Shown: piece by piece, positions 35,595-46,200 of the stretch | Layout: every line of letters begins with the position of its first letter | How positions within the stretch are numbered: the stretch's first letter is position 1 | DNA from: an uncultured Candidatus Melainabacteria bacterium | Lineage (GTDB): Bacteria > Cyanobacteriota > Vampirovibrionia > Gastranaerophilales > Gastranaerophilaceae | Length of the DNA: 64,000 nt | Direction: 5' to 3' | Assembly (NCBI GenBank): GCA_947525005.1 | Contig: CANNUY010000006.1 | Span: forward strand, 32,863 to 96,862 | Made by a program: the position numbers and the translations under genes | The notes under the pieces: generated by a model | Database searches by the model: none | What the model was told of the DNA's origin: nothing | What the model saw: the letters and a program-made list of their open reading frames with translations, nothing else

Positions 35595-36484
35595 ATTTCT
35601 TCCTCACGTTTTGATTTTTTGCCTATATACCTTATTTCAGGTTCTAATTCTATCGTATAAGTTTCTTTAACTCTATTATACATTTTATAAATTAATTCTA
35701 ATATATCTTCAGATGTCCCGTTTGAAGTATTCACAATAAAGTTTGCGTGTTTTTCCCAAACCTTAACCCCATTAACTTCAAAATCTTTCACACCTGCTTT
35801 ATCTAAAAGTCTACCTGCTGAATCGTTTTCAGGATTTTTAAACACACTGCCTGCGTTTGGAATACTCAATGATGGCTGAATATTTTTTCTAAACTCTAAA
35901 TTTCTATCCATCAAAGATTTTATTATATCCTTATCAGCTTTTTTCAATTCAAATTCAGCCTCTAATAAAATATATCTACCTGACTGTAAAATTGATTTTC
36001 TATAATCAAATTCCATATCTTTTTTAGATAAATAAACGATTTCTTTTTGTTTTAAATCATAAACACAAGCTTGAACAAAAGTATCAGAGATATTTTGACC
36101 ATGCGCTCCAGCATTCATAAACACATTACCACCAATAGATCCAGGGAAACCTATCATAAATTCAAAACCACTCAATCCATTTTGATGTGCTGTTTGAGAT
36201 GCCATTGGACCTTTTACTCCACATTCAAGAACCATTTTCAGACCTCTCACAAACATATTATTCATCTTTGTAGTAGAAATAACAATTCCGTCAAATCCTT
36301 GAGATGAAAAAATAACATTTGAACAAGAGCCTAATATAACAGGGTTTTTAACATTTTGAAGTAACGCTACAAACTCTTTTTGATTTTCTGGGAAATAAAC
36401 TTTTTTCACTAATCCACCAACTTTAAAAGTTGTCATAGATGATATATCAAAATTTTCTTTTACATTAATATTATTTATGTCCAT
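35564..36484 (-). CDS. murB: UDP-N-acetylenolpyruvoylglucosamine reductase
   Basis: 306 aa, FAD flavoprotein, second step of UDP-MurNAc synthesis. FAD-binding blocks are GSCSNVIFSSQGFDGIVI and GFPGSIGGNVFMNAGAHG. The catalytic serine lies in the C-terminal PNAGSVFKNP motif, matching type II MurB. It overlaps the murC stop and ddl, so the order murC-murB-ddl-ftsQ is translationally linked. Confidence 0.96.
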   Translation of the reverse strand: MDINNINVKENFDISSMTTFKVGGLVKKVYFPENQKEFVALLQNVKNPVILGSCSNVIFSSQGFDGIVISTTKMNNMFVRGLKMVLECGVKGPMASQTAHQNGLSGFEFMIGFPGSIGGNVFMNAGAHGQNISDTFVQACVYDLKQKEIVYLSKKDMEFDYRKSILQSGRYILLEAEFELKKADKDIIKSLMDRNLEFRKNIQPSLSIPNAGSVFKNPENDSAGRLLDKAGVKDFEVNGVKVWEKHANFIVNTSNGTSEDILELIYKMYNRVKETYTIELEPEIRYIGKKSKREEEICKQIYKTKI

Positions 36485-37833
36485 TACAACTCCTCATTAG
36501 CTTTTTTTAATTCTTTTGCTAGATTAGTAATCGTTCCAGCACCTAAACCTATTACAACTGTATTGTCTTCTAAAGTAGGTAACAATTTTCTAGCAACATC
36601 TTCCATCGAACCAGAAATATATTCTGAACCTGTCAATTCTTCAGAGAATTTCTTTGAATTTATACCCTCAATCTTGTCCTCTGATGCGGCATAAACATCA
36701 GTTACAATAACTCTATCAACACCAGTCAAAGCAGTTTTAAAATCATTCCACAAACTCTGTAATCTTGAATATCTGTGAGGTTGAAAAACTGCAACAATCT
36801 TTTTATGAGTAAACGATTTCATCGCAGATAAGGTTGATTTTATCTCTGTTGGGTGATGTGCATAATCATCATAAACATCGATTGAACCGATTTCAGCCAT
36901 CTTTTGAAATCTTCTTCCCATACCCGTAAAAGTTTCAAAATGTTTAACAATATCTCTAACATCATAACCTGCCTCTTTTAATGATGCCGTTACTGCTAAA
37001 GCATTATAAACATTATGAACACCAGGGAGTATAATTTTTATACTGCATAAAAATTCATCTTTATATTTAACATCAAAAGTCGTAAACCCATGATTATAAA
37101 CGATATTGTTAGCAACATAATCTGCATGATTTAATCCATACGAAATAAACTCTTTATCGCCTTTTAACTGCATTACACCTTCGTTATCATTGTTTACAAG
37201 GACTTTCCCAGTATCTTTAACATGAGAAATAGCAGTTTTAAACGTCTTAATCAAAGATGCCATGCCATCTTTATAAAAGTCTAAATGATCAGGCTCAAGA
37301 TTATTTATAACTAAAATCTGTGGGTGGTATTTTACAATTGTTCCATCACTTTCATCAAGCTCAGCTATAAATGTATCATTTTTTGTAAACTCAGCATTTG
37401 TATTGTATTCAGGAATAATTCCACCAACAACGAACGATGGCTCTAGACCAGCTTTTGATAGCAAATAAGATGCCATTCCAGAGGTTGTCGTTTTCCCATG
37501 AGTGCCTGAAAAACCAATAAACATTGGTTTTCTTGATGACAATTCTGCTAATAAATCAGAACGGTGATAAACAGGTAACCCTAACTCTCTAGCTCTCATC
37601 AACTCTACGTTAGACTCTCTAATTGCAGAACTAACAACGACCACTGCATCATTAGGAACATTCTCTGCATTATGTCCTATATAAATTTTTCCACCTAACT
37701 CAACAAGTTGTTTTGTATATTTGCTTTCAGAAATATCAGAACCTGAAACTTTAAACCCTTCTTGTAAAAGGTATTTTGCAAGTCCACTCATTCCTACACC
37801 ACCAACAGCAATAAAATGATATGATTTACTCAT
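36484..37833 (-). CDS. murC: UDP-N-acetylmuramate--L-alanine ligase
   Basis: 449 aa. Adds L-Ala to UDP-MurNAc. The N-terminal Rossmann-like GGVGMSGLAKYLL, the ATP loop GTHGKTTTSGM, the EPDHLDFY motif and the C-terminal domain with HHPTEI and PHRYSRL are all seen. GGAGA lies before the ATG. It is the first gene of the minus-strand cluster that runs to tgt, divergent from the Xer gene. Confidence 0.97.
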   Translation of the reverse strand: MSKSYHFIAVGGVGMSGLAKYLLQEGFKVSGSDISESKYTKQLVELGGKIYIGHNAENVPNDAVVVVSSAIRESNVELMRARELGLPVYHRSDLLAELSSRKPMFIGFSGTHGKTTTSGMASYLLSKAGLEPSFVVGGIIPEYNTNAEFTKNDTFIAELDESDGTIVKYHPQILVINNLEPDHLDFYKDGMASLIKTFKTAISHVKDTGKVLVNNDNEGVMQLKGDKEFISYGLNHADYVANNIVYNHGFTTFDVKYKDEFLCSIKIILPGVHNVYNALAVTASLKEAGYDVRDIVKHFETFTGMGRRFQKMAEIGSIDVYDDYAHHPTEIKSTLSAMKSFTHKKIVAVFQPHRYSRLQSLWNDFKTALTGVDRVIVTDVYAASEDKIEGINSKKFSEELTGSEYISGSMEDVARKLLPTLEDNTVVIGLGAGTITNLAKELKKANEEL

Positions 37834-37868
37834 CTTTTCTCCATCTTAATCTAACTTTTAAAAGTATA

Positions 37869-37897
37869 TTACAATTATAGCATTAATAATATATAAT
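37869..37897 (+). promoter_or_regulatory. Promoter giving a leaderless xer mRNA
   Basis: TTACAA, 17 bases, then TATAAT (37892-37897), then exactly six bases (AAAACT) to the ATG at 37904. No SD site. Transcription should start at or next to the A of the ATG. Confidence 0.6.
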
Positions 37898-37903
37898 AAA
37901 ACT

Positions 37904-38761
37904 ATGTATGAGTTAATTTCTGAATTTATAAGTTATATTGAAATTGAAAAAGGATTATCAGAAAACACTTCTCTTGCCTATAGACGAGATTTAAGTTCTT
38001 TTGCGGATTTTTGTGATACAGAAATTAAAAATATTACAAAATTACATGTAAACTCCTTTATACTCTATCTTAGAGATAACAAACTTACACAAACAACTAT
38101 CTCAAGAAAGATTTCTGCCTTAAAATCGTTTTTCAAATGGGCATGTGCAAATGATTATGTAAAAAACAATCCCATTTCATTTATAGAGCAAGCAAAACTT
38201 CCTAAACACTTACCAAAAGTGCTCTCAATAAACGACATTATAAACATATCAAAACTTGATTTATCAACAACAGAAAAAGTAATAATAGAGCTCCTTTATA
38301 GCTGTGGGTTGAGAGTTTCAGAGCTTTGCAATCTTAAAATAAATAATATTAATCTAAAAGCACAACATATTATATGTATAGGGAAAGGTTCTAAAGAACG
38401 ACTTATTCCTTTTGGAGATTATGCAAAAAAGATTTTAATTTCATACCTTGAATACAGAGAAAATATAAAAATCAATCCCGATACAGATACAAAAAAATTA
38501 CTAATTACAGCAGATGGTAGAAACCTTAATCGTCAAGATATTTATAGATTAATTCACTCAATAGGCAAAACTATTCATAAAGAAATTTCTCCACACACCC
38601 TAAGACACACTTTTGCAACACATCTTTTAGACAACGGTGCAGATTTGCGTATTGTTCAAGAATTATTAGGTCACAGTGACGTGTCAACGACCCAACTTTA
38701 TACTCATATAAGTAAAAAAAGATTAAAAGACATATATTTTAAAATTAATAATGAAACATAA
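37904..38761 (+). CDS. Xer-type tyrosine recombinase
   Basis: 285 aa with a SAM-like N-terminal core-binding domain and the full catalytic set: R137 (CGLRVSEL), K162, H231-x2-R234 (HTLRHTFATH), H257 (LLGHSDVSTTQ) and Y266 (YTH). XerC/XerD proteins resolve chromosome dimers at dif. Only one copy is visible here, so XerC versus XerD cannot be decided. It is not next to an integron or phage gene, so a housekeeping role is most likely. Confidence 0.93.
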   Translation: MYELISEFISYIEIEKGLSENTSLAYRRDLSSFADFCDTEIKNITKLHVNSFILYLRDNKLTQTTISRKISALKSFFKWACANDYVKNNPISFIEQAKLPKHLPKVLSINDIINISKLDLSTTEKVIIELLYSCGLRVSELCNLKINNINLKAQHIICIGKGSKERLIPFGDYAKKILISYLEYRENIKINPDTDTKKLLITADGRNLNRQDIYRLIHSIGKTIHKEISPHTLRHTFATHLLDNGADLRIVQELLGHSDVSTTQLYTHISKKRLKDIYFKINNET

Positions 38762-38804
38762 TCTTTTTATTGTATAATTATATCAGATTAAGGAGATGTA
38801 TAAA

Positions 38805-39152
38805 ATGTTACTAGAATTTTTAAATTCAAAAATTCATAGAGCTACGGTTAGTGACTCAAACTTGAATTATGTTGGTTCAATAACAATAGATGAAGACATA
38901 TTAGACGCTGCGAAAATCAAAGAATGGCAAAAAGTTGATATTCTTGATATAAACAACGGCGAAAGATTTCAAACTTATGTAATAAAAGGACCTAGAGCAT
39001 CAAAAATGTTTTGTGTAAATGGTGCAGCTGCTAGAAAAGTTCAAAAAGGGGATAAAATTATCATTTGTTCATACAGATACGTTACAGAAGATGAACTAGA
39101 AGGATATAAACCAACTATTGTTCAAATAAACGATGATAATTGTATGGTGTAA
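38805..39152 (+). CDS. panD: Aspartate 1-decarboxylase
   Basis: 115 aa pyruvoyl enzyme that makes beta-alanine for pantothenate. The self-cleavage site YVG-S is at G24-S25, the canonical position, which confirms ATG 38805 over ATG 38796. AAGGAG lies nine bases upstream. A TATAAT at 38773-38778 is the likely -10, giving a short leader. The genes for KPR (panE) and panD are both in this window but far apart. Confidence 0.96.
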   Translation: MLLEFLNSKIHRATVSDSNLNYVGSITIDEDILDAAKIKEWQKVDILDINNGERFQTYVIKGPRASKMFCVNGAAARKVQKGDKIIICSYRYVTEDELEGYKPTIVQINDDNCMV

Positions 39153-39154
39153 AT

Positions 39155-39292
39155 ATGGAAAACTATAGTTTTTTAAAAAAGAAAAAGAAATTTTCACTAG
39201 ACATAAAAAATATGGGAGTTAACATTGATAAAAACGAATATAAAACAATCGTTCAAACTCACACTAACTACCCTGAAAAATACTTTAAATAA
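39155..39292 (+). CDS. Small basic protein between panD and the two-component system
   Basis: 45 aa starting 2 bases after the panD stop. Lys-rich N-terminus (ENYSFLKKKKKFS) and a polar tail ending NYPEKYFK. Its position inside a compact operon and normal-looking composition favour a real gene. No SD is seen, so translation may be by coupling with panD. Confidence 0.5.
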   Translation: MENYSFLKKKKKFSLDIKNMGVNIDKNEYKTIVQTHTNYPEKYFK

Positions 39293-39307
39293 ATAAAGGG
39301 TTGATAT

Positions 39308-40015
39308 ATGGACAATGTTAAAAGAATACTAATCGTTGATGATGATGACGAAATAAGAGAATTACTTGAATTCGATATTGCTCAAAGTGGTTATTTTGTT
39401 GACACAGCATCTGATGGAAAAGAGGGATTAACAAAAGTTCTAAACAATTCTTACGACCTTGTTATTCTTGACGTTATGATGCCTAAGATGAACGGTTTTG
39501 ATGTATGCAAAAACATTCGTCAAGCAAAACTTTCAATTCCTATTCTTATGTTAACTGCAAAAGGTACTATAGGTGACAAAACTGATGGATTTGAATCTGG
39601 TGCAGACGATTATTTAGTAAAACCATTTGATATTCAAGAAGTTCTACTTAGAATTCGTGTATTATTGAGAAGAAACCAACCTGCACAAGAATCAAACATA
39701 AACAATGAAACTCTTGAAGCAGGCGACATCAAGATATTTCCAGATACTTTAGAATGTGTCATTTTAAACAAAAAAATCAAACTTACACCAACGGAATTTG
39801 AGATTTTATATTGTTTAATGCAACACTTTAATAACGCTGTTACACTGGCAACTCTTTTAGACGAAGTTTGGGGTTATGACAGTGATGAAGATGTTAGAAT
39901 GCTACGTGTACATGTGGGTGGATTAAGGAACAAAATTGAACCTAATTCAAAATCACCTATCTATCTTCACACCGTTACGAATGTAGGTTACAAACTTACA
40001 CCATTTGGAGAATAG
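39308..40015 (+). CDS. OmpR/PhoB-type response regulator
   Basis: 235 aa: receiver domain with acidic pocket (DDDDE near residues 10-15), phosphoacceptor D55 in VILDVMMPKM and the conserved K in LVKPFD. A C-terminal winged-helix DNA-binding domain follows (LTPTEFEILYCLM...VGYKLTPFGE). Its partner is the histidine kinase that begins six bases after this gene stops. The stimulus and target genes are not known. Confidence 0.94.
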   Translation: MDNVKRILIVDDDDEIRELLEFDIAQSGYFVDTASDGKEGLTKVLNNSYDLVILDVMMPKMNGFDVCKNIRQAKLSIPILMLTAKGTIGDKTDGFESGADDYLVKPFDIQEVLLRIRVLLRRNQPAQESNINNETLEAGDIKIFPDTLECVILNKKIKLTPTEFEILYCLMQHFNNAVTLATLLDEVWGYDSDEDVRMLRVHVGGLRNKIEPNSKSPIYLHTVTNVGYKLTPFGE

Positions 40016-40021
40016 TTATAG

Positions 40022-41716
40022 ATGGCAAAAAACCAACCTATCAAAAGATTAAAAATAGCTGAACAAATCATTATTGTATGTTTGTTTGCTGTGATTATAC
40101 CATTTTCTATTTCAGGAATTATTATAAACAATGTTAACCAACAATCTGTAAGAGCACAGCTTTGTAATACAGCTACAATTATTGCTAACTCTGTTTCTGA
40201 TAGCATTGACGTATTCGACAAGACCATTAAATTCTGCGTAAATGAAATTGTAGAAGATATCAACGAAATTCCAGATGAACGCAACAGACAAATTTATCTA
40301 AATAAAGCATCAAAAAATGCAACCTTTTATAAACAATTATTCCTTGTTCAAACTGAAGAACAAGCACTTACCATAAAAGAAAATTCTCTAAAACATAACG
40401 AAGTAGTTTTCTATCAAAAAACAAACAAAGGAAACTACCTTGTTGCAAAATTTGATATAAAAACACTAAAAGAAAATCTTTTTAATTCTACAGACAGTGA
40501 TAGCCGTCAAATCTATGTTTTAGACAAAAACAGAACTCTCATTTCATCTTACAACTATGATGAAAGAAGCTTGAATAAAGCAATTAAACAACTACCTAAA
40601 AAACTTGAAAAAGACACTGCTGTAATATATGGGGAAAAGAAAAATCAACCTTTTGTATATATCCAAAAATCGAACCCTGAAGCACTAATCATTGTAAACA
40701 CACCTAGAAAACTCACAAAAACATATATTGAACACAGTAGAGTTAAGATTATTTTATCTGTAATAATTGCTGTACTAGCAGTATTATTGATTTTTGGATT
40801 GTATATTTCATACTTATATATCAATATACGTCAATTATTCAAAGCTATTATGGCTATTTCAAAAGGGAATTATAAACGCAGAATAAGACTTTTAACACAT
40901 ATATTTACACCTTATGAAATAATCTTCTTGGCAACTGAATTTAATCGAATGGCAAACCAAATCCATAAATCTTATATCAAACTTGAGAAGAAAAATAAAG
41001 AATTACAAGAACTGAATGAGTTTCGCTCAAATATGATTGATACAGTTAGCCACGAATTTAGGACGCCTTTGACAAGTATTCTTGGATACACAACAAGATT
41101 ACTTAGACAAGACATCAACCTTAACGAAGAAATGAAACAAAAATCTCTTAAAATCATAAAAAAACAGTCTGAAAGATTAAGCAGAATGATTGAAGATTTA
41201 CTTGTTATTCCTGACATAGAGGGAGCTAAACTTAATGTTAACATGAAACCATTAAATATTTATACGACAGTTGAAGATTCGTTATTATTGGTTAAAAACA
41301 ATTCTAATAAAATTATAGTGAATAATGTCGATATCAATACTCCAGAGATAATGGCAGATAAAGATAGATTTGAACAAGTTATAATTAACCTTGTAGAGAA
41401 CGCAGTTAAGTATTCCTATGACGACACTGAAATTATTGTGGAAAGCGAAGACTTTGATGAAGAACAAGTTAAGATAACTGTTAAAAACCAATGTAACATT
41501 ATTCCAAAAGACAAACTTAAACAGTTGTTTGACAAGTTTACTAGACTTGATGATTCAACAACAAGAACAACTAGAGGAACTGGACTTGGATTGTTTATTG
41601 TTAAAGGCTTGATTGAATCAATGGACGGACGTATTCACTTACATTCAAACAACAAATGGGGATTTACTGTTCAAATATTTATGAAAAAGGCTAAAAATGA
41701 AAACAGCGATTCTTGA
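40022..41716 (+). CDS. Membrane sensor histidine kinase
   Basis: 564 aa. Two membrane helices (IIIVCLFAVIIPFSISGIII and ILSVIIAVLAVLLIFGLYIS) flank an extracytoplasmic sensor region of about 190 residues. A HAMP-like linker follows, then HisKA with the phosphorylated H344 in TVSHEFRTPLTSI, and a HATPase with N box NLVENAVKYS and G box TRGTGLGLFIVKG. It signals to the response regulator 7 bases upstream. It overlaps tadA by 20 bases. The sensor domain has no motif I recognise. Confidence 0.94.
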   Translation: MAKNQPIKRLKIAEQIIIVCLFAVIIPFSISGIIINNVNQQSVRAQLCNTATIIANSVSDSIDVFDKTIKFCVNEIVEDINEIPDERNRQIYLNKASKNATFYKQLFLVQTEEQALTIKENSLKHNEVVFYQKTNKGNYLVAKFDIKTLKENLFNSTDSDSRQIYVLDKNRTLISSYNYDERSLNKAIKQLPKKLEKDTAVIYGEKKNQPFVYIQKSNPEALIIVNTPRKLTKTYIEHSRVKIILSVIIAVLAVLLIFGLYISYLYINIRQLFKAIMAISKGNYKRRIRLLTHIFTPYEIIFLATEFNRMANQIHKSYIKLEKKNKELQELNEFRSNMIDTVSHEFRTPLTSILGYTTRLLRQDINLNEEMKQKSLKIIKKQSERLSRMIEDLLVIPDIEGAKLNVNMKPLNIYTTVEDSLLLVKNNSNKIIVNNVDINTPEIMADKDRFEQVIINLVENAVKYSYDDTEIIVESEDFDEEQVKITVKNQCNIIPKDKLKQLFDKFTRLDDSTTRTTRGTGLGLFIVKGLIESMDGRIHLHSNNKWGFTVQIFMKKAKNENSDS

Positions 41717-42116
41717 GGCTAAAAAGACAATAGATGATGTTCCTGTAGGTTGCGTGATAAGGCATGAGAATAAGATAATCGCTCAAACACATAACGAACG
41801 AGAAAGAAGCAATGATGTTACGGCACATGCTGAAATTTTAGCGATAAGGAAAGCTCAAGAGGTCTTGAATAATTGGCGACTTGATGATTGCACTATGTAT
41901 GTAACTCTTGAACCTTGTCCTATGTGTGCTTGGGCAATTTTACAATCTAGAATAAAGGCGGTTTACTTTGGCTCTTATAACTCTAAATATGGAGCTTTTG
42001 GTTCTGCTATTGACCTTAATAAGATATCTGATTATAAGACAAAGGTTTATGGTGGGATAGAAGAAGAAGAATGTGATAAACTACTTAAAGATTTTTTTGA
42101 GGGAATTAGAAAATGA
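41697..42116 (+). CDS. tadA: tRNA-specific adenosine deaminase TadA
   Basis: 139 aa. Zn deaminase making inosine-34 in tRNA-Arg(ACG). HAE at 44-46 (TAHAEILAI) and PCPMC at 73-77 (EPCPMCAWA) are the catalytic and zinc-binding sites. The N-terminal segment is somewhat shorter than in E. coli, but no in-frame start exists upstream. Overlaps the kinase stop and is overlapped by the next gene. Confidence 0.95.
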   Translation: MKTAILEAKKTIDDVPVGCVIRHENKIIAQTHNERERSNDVTAHAEILAIRKAQEVLNNWRLDDCTMYVTLEPCPMCAWAILQSRIKAVYFGSYNSKYGAFGSAIDLNKISDYKTKVYGGIEEEECDKLLKDFFEGIRK

Positions 42117-42874
42117 TATCAAAAAAAGAACTTGATAACCTCGTAAAGACTTATGAAACACCAGAATTTATAAAAAGTGACCCGATTCAATTTCCACATA
42201 GATACAATGATAAGACAGATATAGAATTGGCAGGTTTTATTTCATCAATTTTTTCTTATGGGAACAGAAAACTCTTTATAAAAAAACTTGATGAATTGTT
42301 CAATTTAATGGAGAATGAACCGAGCAATTTCGTAAAAAATGGCGATTTCGGGATTATACAAGAGAAAAACATTTATTATAGATTTTATACAGCAGAAGAT
42401 ATTGTTCTTTTGTTTAGAAAGTTATCAGAACTTTATAACTCATCTGATGGACTATCAGAACTTTTTGAAACGAATTATAAGGATACAAAGGATACGACAC
42501 AGACTATAAGGAAGGTTGTTCAATATTTCCATGACGACTGCGAAAATTCGGCAAGAGGTTTTAACCACATGTTACCAACGGGGGAAAACTGTACTCTAAA
42601 AAGAATGAACATGTTTTTAAGATGGCAGGTGAGAAAATCTTGCGTTGACTTAGGGGTTTGGGATTTTATACCTAGATCAGAACTTTTAATTCCAATGGAT
42701 GTACATGTTGCTAGACTATCAAGAGAGATGCAGTTACTAGATAAAAAAACTAATACCATAAAGACTGTGAAGGAATTGACTACACGATTAAAGGAATTTG
42801 ATTCAGATGACCCTGTAAAATATGACTTTGCAATTTTTGGAAAAGGCATTGAAGAAAGCCAAAATAAAGTGTAA
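42113..42874 (+). CDS. TIGR02757/DUF2400 family protein
   Basis: 253 aa. The N-terminal part (DPIQFPHRYNDKTDIELAGFISSIFSYGNRKLF) and the C-terminal part (RWQVRKSCVDLGVW..IPMDVHVARL..TTRLKEFDSDDPVKYDFAIFG) match the TIGR02757 family, often annotated as hypothetical and structurally related to HhH-type glycosylases. Function is unproven. It overlaps tadA by 4 bases and is the last gene before the giant ORF. Confidence 0.88.
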   Translation: MISKKELDNLVKTYETPEFIKSDPIQFPHRYNDKTDIELAGFISSIFSYGNRKLFIKKLDELFNLMENEPSNFVKNGDFGIIQEKNIYYRFYTAEDIVLLFRKLSELYNSSDGLSELFETNYKDTKDTTQTIRKVVQYFHDDCENSARGFNHMLPTGENCTLKRMNMFLRWQVRKSCVDLGVWDFIPRSELLIPMDVHVARLSREMQLLDKKTNTIKTVKELTTRLKEFDSDDPVKYDFAIFGKGIEESQNKV

Positions 42875-42977
42875 AACTGATAACAAAAAATAACAGTTAA
42901 AGAAAATATACTACAATTCTTTTTAATTCAAACTATAAAGTTATGTAAAAAATTGTACTCTGTACATTAAATTAGGA

Positions 42978-43005
42978 TTGCAAGTTTTCGAGAAAAGTTT
43001 ATAAT
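42978..43005 (+). promoter_or_regulatory. Promoter of the giant ORF
   Basis: TTGCAA (42978-42983), 16 bases, then TATAAT (43000-43005). A second TATAAT at 43042-43047 could be another start point. The ribosome site AAAGAGG lies 7 bases before the GTG at 43076. A six-codon reading frame, ATG 43059 to a TGA overlapping that GTG, lies between them. Confidence 0.55.
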
Positions 43006-43075
43006 ATTAATGTAAATGTATATATATTAAACATAAATTTATATAATAGTTGAATTTCATGAAAGAGGTTCCCAC

Positions 43076-43249
43076 GTGAAGAAATGTCCAATTATCGCAC
43101 TTGGAAGTAAAGTGCCTAGTAGAAATATTTTTGCTTTTTGTAATTTTATAAAAGAGAATATAAAAGAGAGTTTTAATATAAAAGGATTGTTAACAAGTTT
43201 TATCGCAATATTGTTTTTTGCGAGCATGTCAGCATCAACTTTTGCTGCT
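43076..43249 (+). other. Long signal peptide of the giant protein
   Basis: 58 residues: an unusually long, Lys-rich N-region of about 36 residues, then a hydrophobic core LLTSFIAILFFASMSAS and an AxA-like cleavage site after STFAA. Long N-regions of this kind are seen in many type V-secreted adhesins. Confidence 0.75.
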
Positions 43250-46200
43250 GAATTAACACCAACTTTGGGTGAGAACAGTGCATATACATTAACAGAAGTA
43301 TCATCTAGTGGTGCTGATACGATTAGTTATAGATATTTTGATTCAACTAATAATACTTATGTAACGAAATATTATAAGATAGCATTGAATAATTCTAGTT
43401 TTGGCGATAGTTTAGCTTGGTCAGAGGATTCTACTGGTTCAACCGGCTCTGTAAAAATTACACTTCCTAATGGAACAGAAAAGACCTATTATTACACTTA
43501 TTCAACACCAAGTGGATACACAGAAACTTCTACTCGTGTAACATCACCAAATTCTTCAAATGTGACAAATGTTGTTTTTAAGCTTGAGAATATTAAGTAT
43601 GAAGGAAGCAGCTTTGGTGGTGCTGCTATTTATTCGGCAGCCAATTCTAACCTTGATGTAGTTGCTGATTTTGTTGGAAGCTATTCATACTGTACTGAGT
43701 CATATGGTTCAATGTATGGTGGTGCTATATATAATCGCGGACAACTAAATTCTATTACAGGTAAATTCTTAAATAACGGAATTTCGGCTTATGGTAGTAG
43801 TGAAAATTCGTATGGCGGGGCTATTTATAATAAGGGTACGATTACCACTATTAATGCAGATTTTGTAGGTAATTATTCAGAAAATAGAAGAACATTCTAT
43901 AGACCTAGTATTTATGGTGGTGCTGTTTATAATCAAGGTACTATAACAAATCTTACTGGTAAATTTGTTAAGAACTACGTTTATAACGGAGGGAAATTAG
44001 CGGCGAGAGGTGGTGCTTTATGTAATATGGGAACTATAGTTTCTTTAAACAGTGATTTTGTTGGTAACTATACGTTCTCAATTTATGCTTCTGGTGGTGC
44101 TATATATAATGAGGGAACTATTTCTAGTTTGACAGGTGATTTTATTAGCAACTATGTTACACCTAAAAGCGGAAATTCTTATGGTGGTGCTATTTATAAC
44201 ACTTCTTCAAACGGAATAGGATTAACAAACAACAAGTTTATTGGTAACTATGCTATAAGCACTTCTGGCAAGGCTTATGGTGGTGCTATTTATACGGATA
44301 AAAGTTTGACAATCAATGCCGATAATGGAATTGCCTTGTTTAGCGAAAACTATACTCAATCAAGTTCTGGTGCAAAAGATTATAACGCAATTTATGTTGA
44401 TTCTTCTTCTGCTACATTAACACTTAATGCTAAAAATAACGGTGTTATAACTTTTGATAACAACAATATAACAGGTGTAAGTGGATATACATTGAATATC
44501 ACAGGGGATAATACTTCAACAGTTAATCTCTATAACCAAATCAATAACGCAAAATTGAACATAACAGGTGTTGACAAAGTCGATTTTGTTGATAATACAG
44601 CAAGAACATATAATCTTGTATCTATGAATTCTGCTGAAAATGTTAAATATTCAATTGATATTGATTTAGCAAATAATACATCAGACACTTTTATAATGCG
44701 TAGCGGTTCTAGTGGAATAATCACAATTAATAACTTAAACGTAATTAATGGTACATGGGATGACTTTATCAATTCAGATGGAGTGATTAAAGTTATACAA
44801 GCATCAAGTAATGGTTTACAGTTAGCTATCACTGATGAATTGCAAGCAGAATTTGATAAATATTCAAATACATATACAAAATCTGGAAAAGATGTTGTAT
44901 CATCAACAGTTAGTTCTCTCAAAGTTTTGTACGAATATGATAACGCAACTTTAGAAAAAACTATAAAAGTAGGTACAACAACTACAACTAACGATAGTAT
45001 ACAAGTTATTTATAACCTTTTATCTGGAACAAGAACACAAATTGATACATTGGCTGAACTTGTTCAATTAGAAACTCCAGACGAACGAAATTTCAATGTT
45101 GTATCTGATTATACTGCGATTTCAAACTTAGGTACTGCAACAGCAGGAACAATAAATATTAATGGTAATAATCATAGTATTGATTTGAATTCAAATAATG
45201 GGATTGAATTAGTCAATGAAACTGTTTTGAACTTAAATGACGTAACTATTAATAACGGAACAATTGCTAATGTTACTAACGATAATGCAACAATAAATGT
45301 TACAAATTCTACTTTGAATAGTGATCTAACAGGTGGTAAAGGTAATTTGAATATTGTAAATTCAACCTTGCCTAATGTAAATGTATCTAATCTTACAATG
45401 AAAAGTGGTACAAATAGTGTTACTGGCGGAATTACAGCAACTACATTAAAAGTTTTGGCAGGAAGTAACACTTTTTGTGGCAATATTTCTGCAACAACTA
45501 AGATTGAGAATGGAACAAATAATTTCAATGGCGAAGTAAAAACAGGTACCTTGAATATCGCAGACGGTGATAACACATTCTCTGGCTCTGTGTCTTCAAA
45601 TACAGAAATTTCTGGCGGTAAAAACACGTTTGCTGGAAATATATCAGCATCAACAACTGTAAATGGTGGTAACAACGATTTTCAAGGCGAAATAAGTACC
45701 GGTACTTTGAGTGTAGCAAACGGAAATAATACTTTCTCCGGTACTATTTCTTCAAATACAGACGTAACCGGTGGTTCAAACAACTTTACTGGAACTATTA
45801 CTTCTAATATAACAAATATTTTAAACGGTACAAATAATATCACTGGTACGTTTACAAATTCTAATGTAACTATAGCAGGCGGTGATATTAGATTTGGCGA
45901 AAACACTTTTGCTGATAGTAATAATACATTGAATGTAACAGGTGGAACTGTTAATCTAGCAGATGGTGTAACAAGTAATTATGTTATCAATTCTTTGACA
46001 TCATCAGAAAATGCGAATTATTCACTTGATGTTATCTTTAATGGTTCAACAGGTGTTGCAGATACAATATTGGCATCATCAAATTCAACTGGTGTTATTA
46101 CAATAGATAATATCAATTATATTGGTAATATAGCACAAGATATGACAATAAATATTCTTAATACAACAAGTGATTCAATCAGTATCCAGCTGACAGATAT

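Noticed and set aside
42875..42900. Weak hairpin AACTG..CAGTT after the TIGR02757 gene
   Set aside because: Only a 5-bp stem and no T run, so not called as a terminator.
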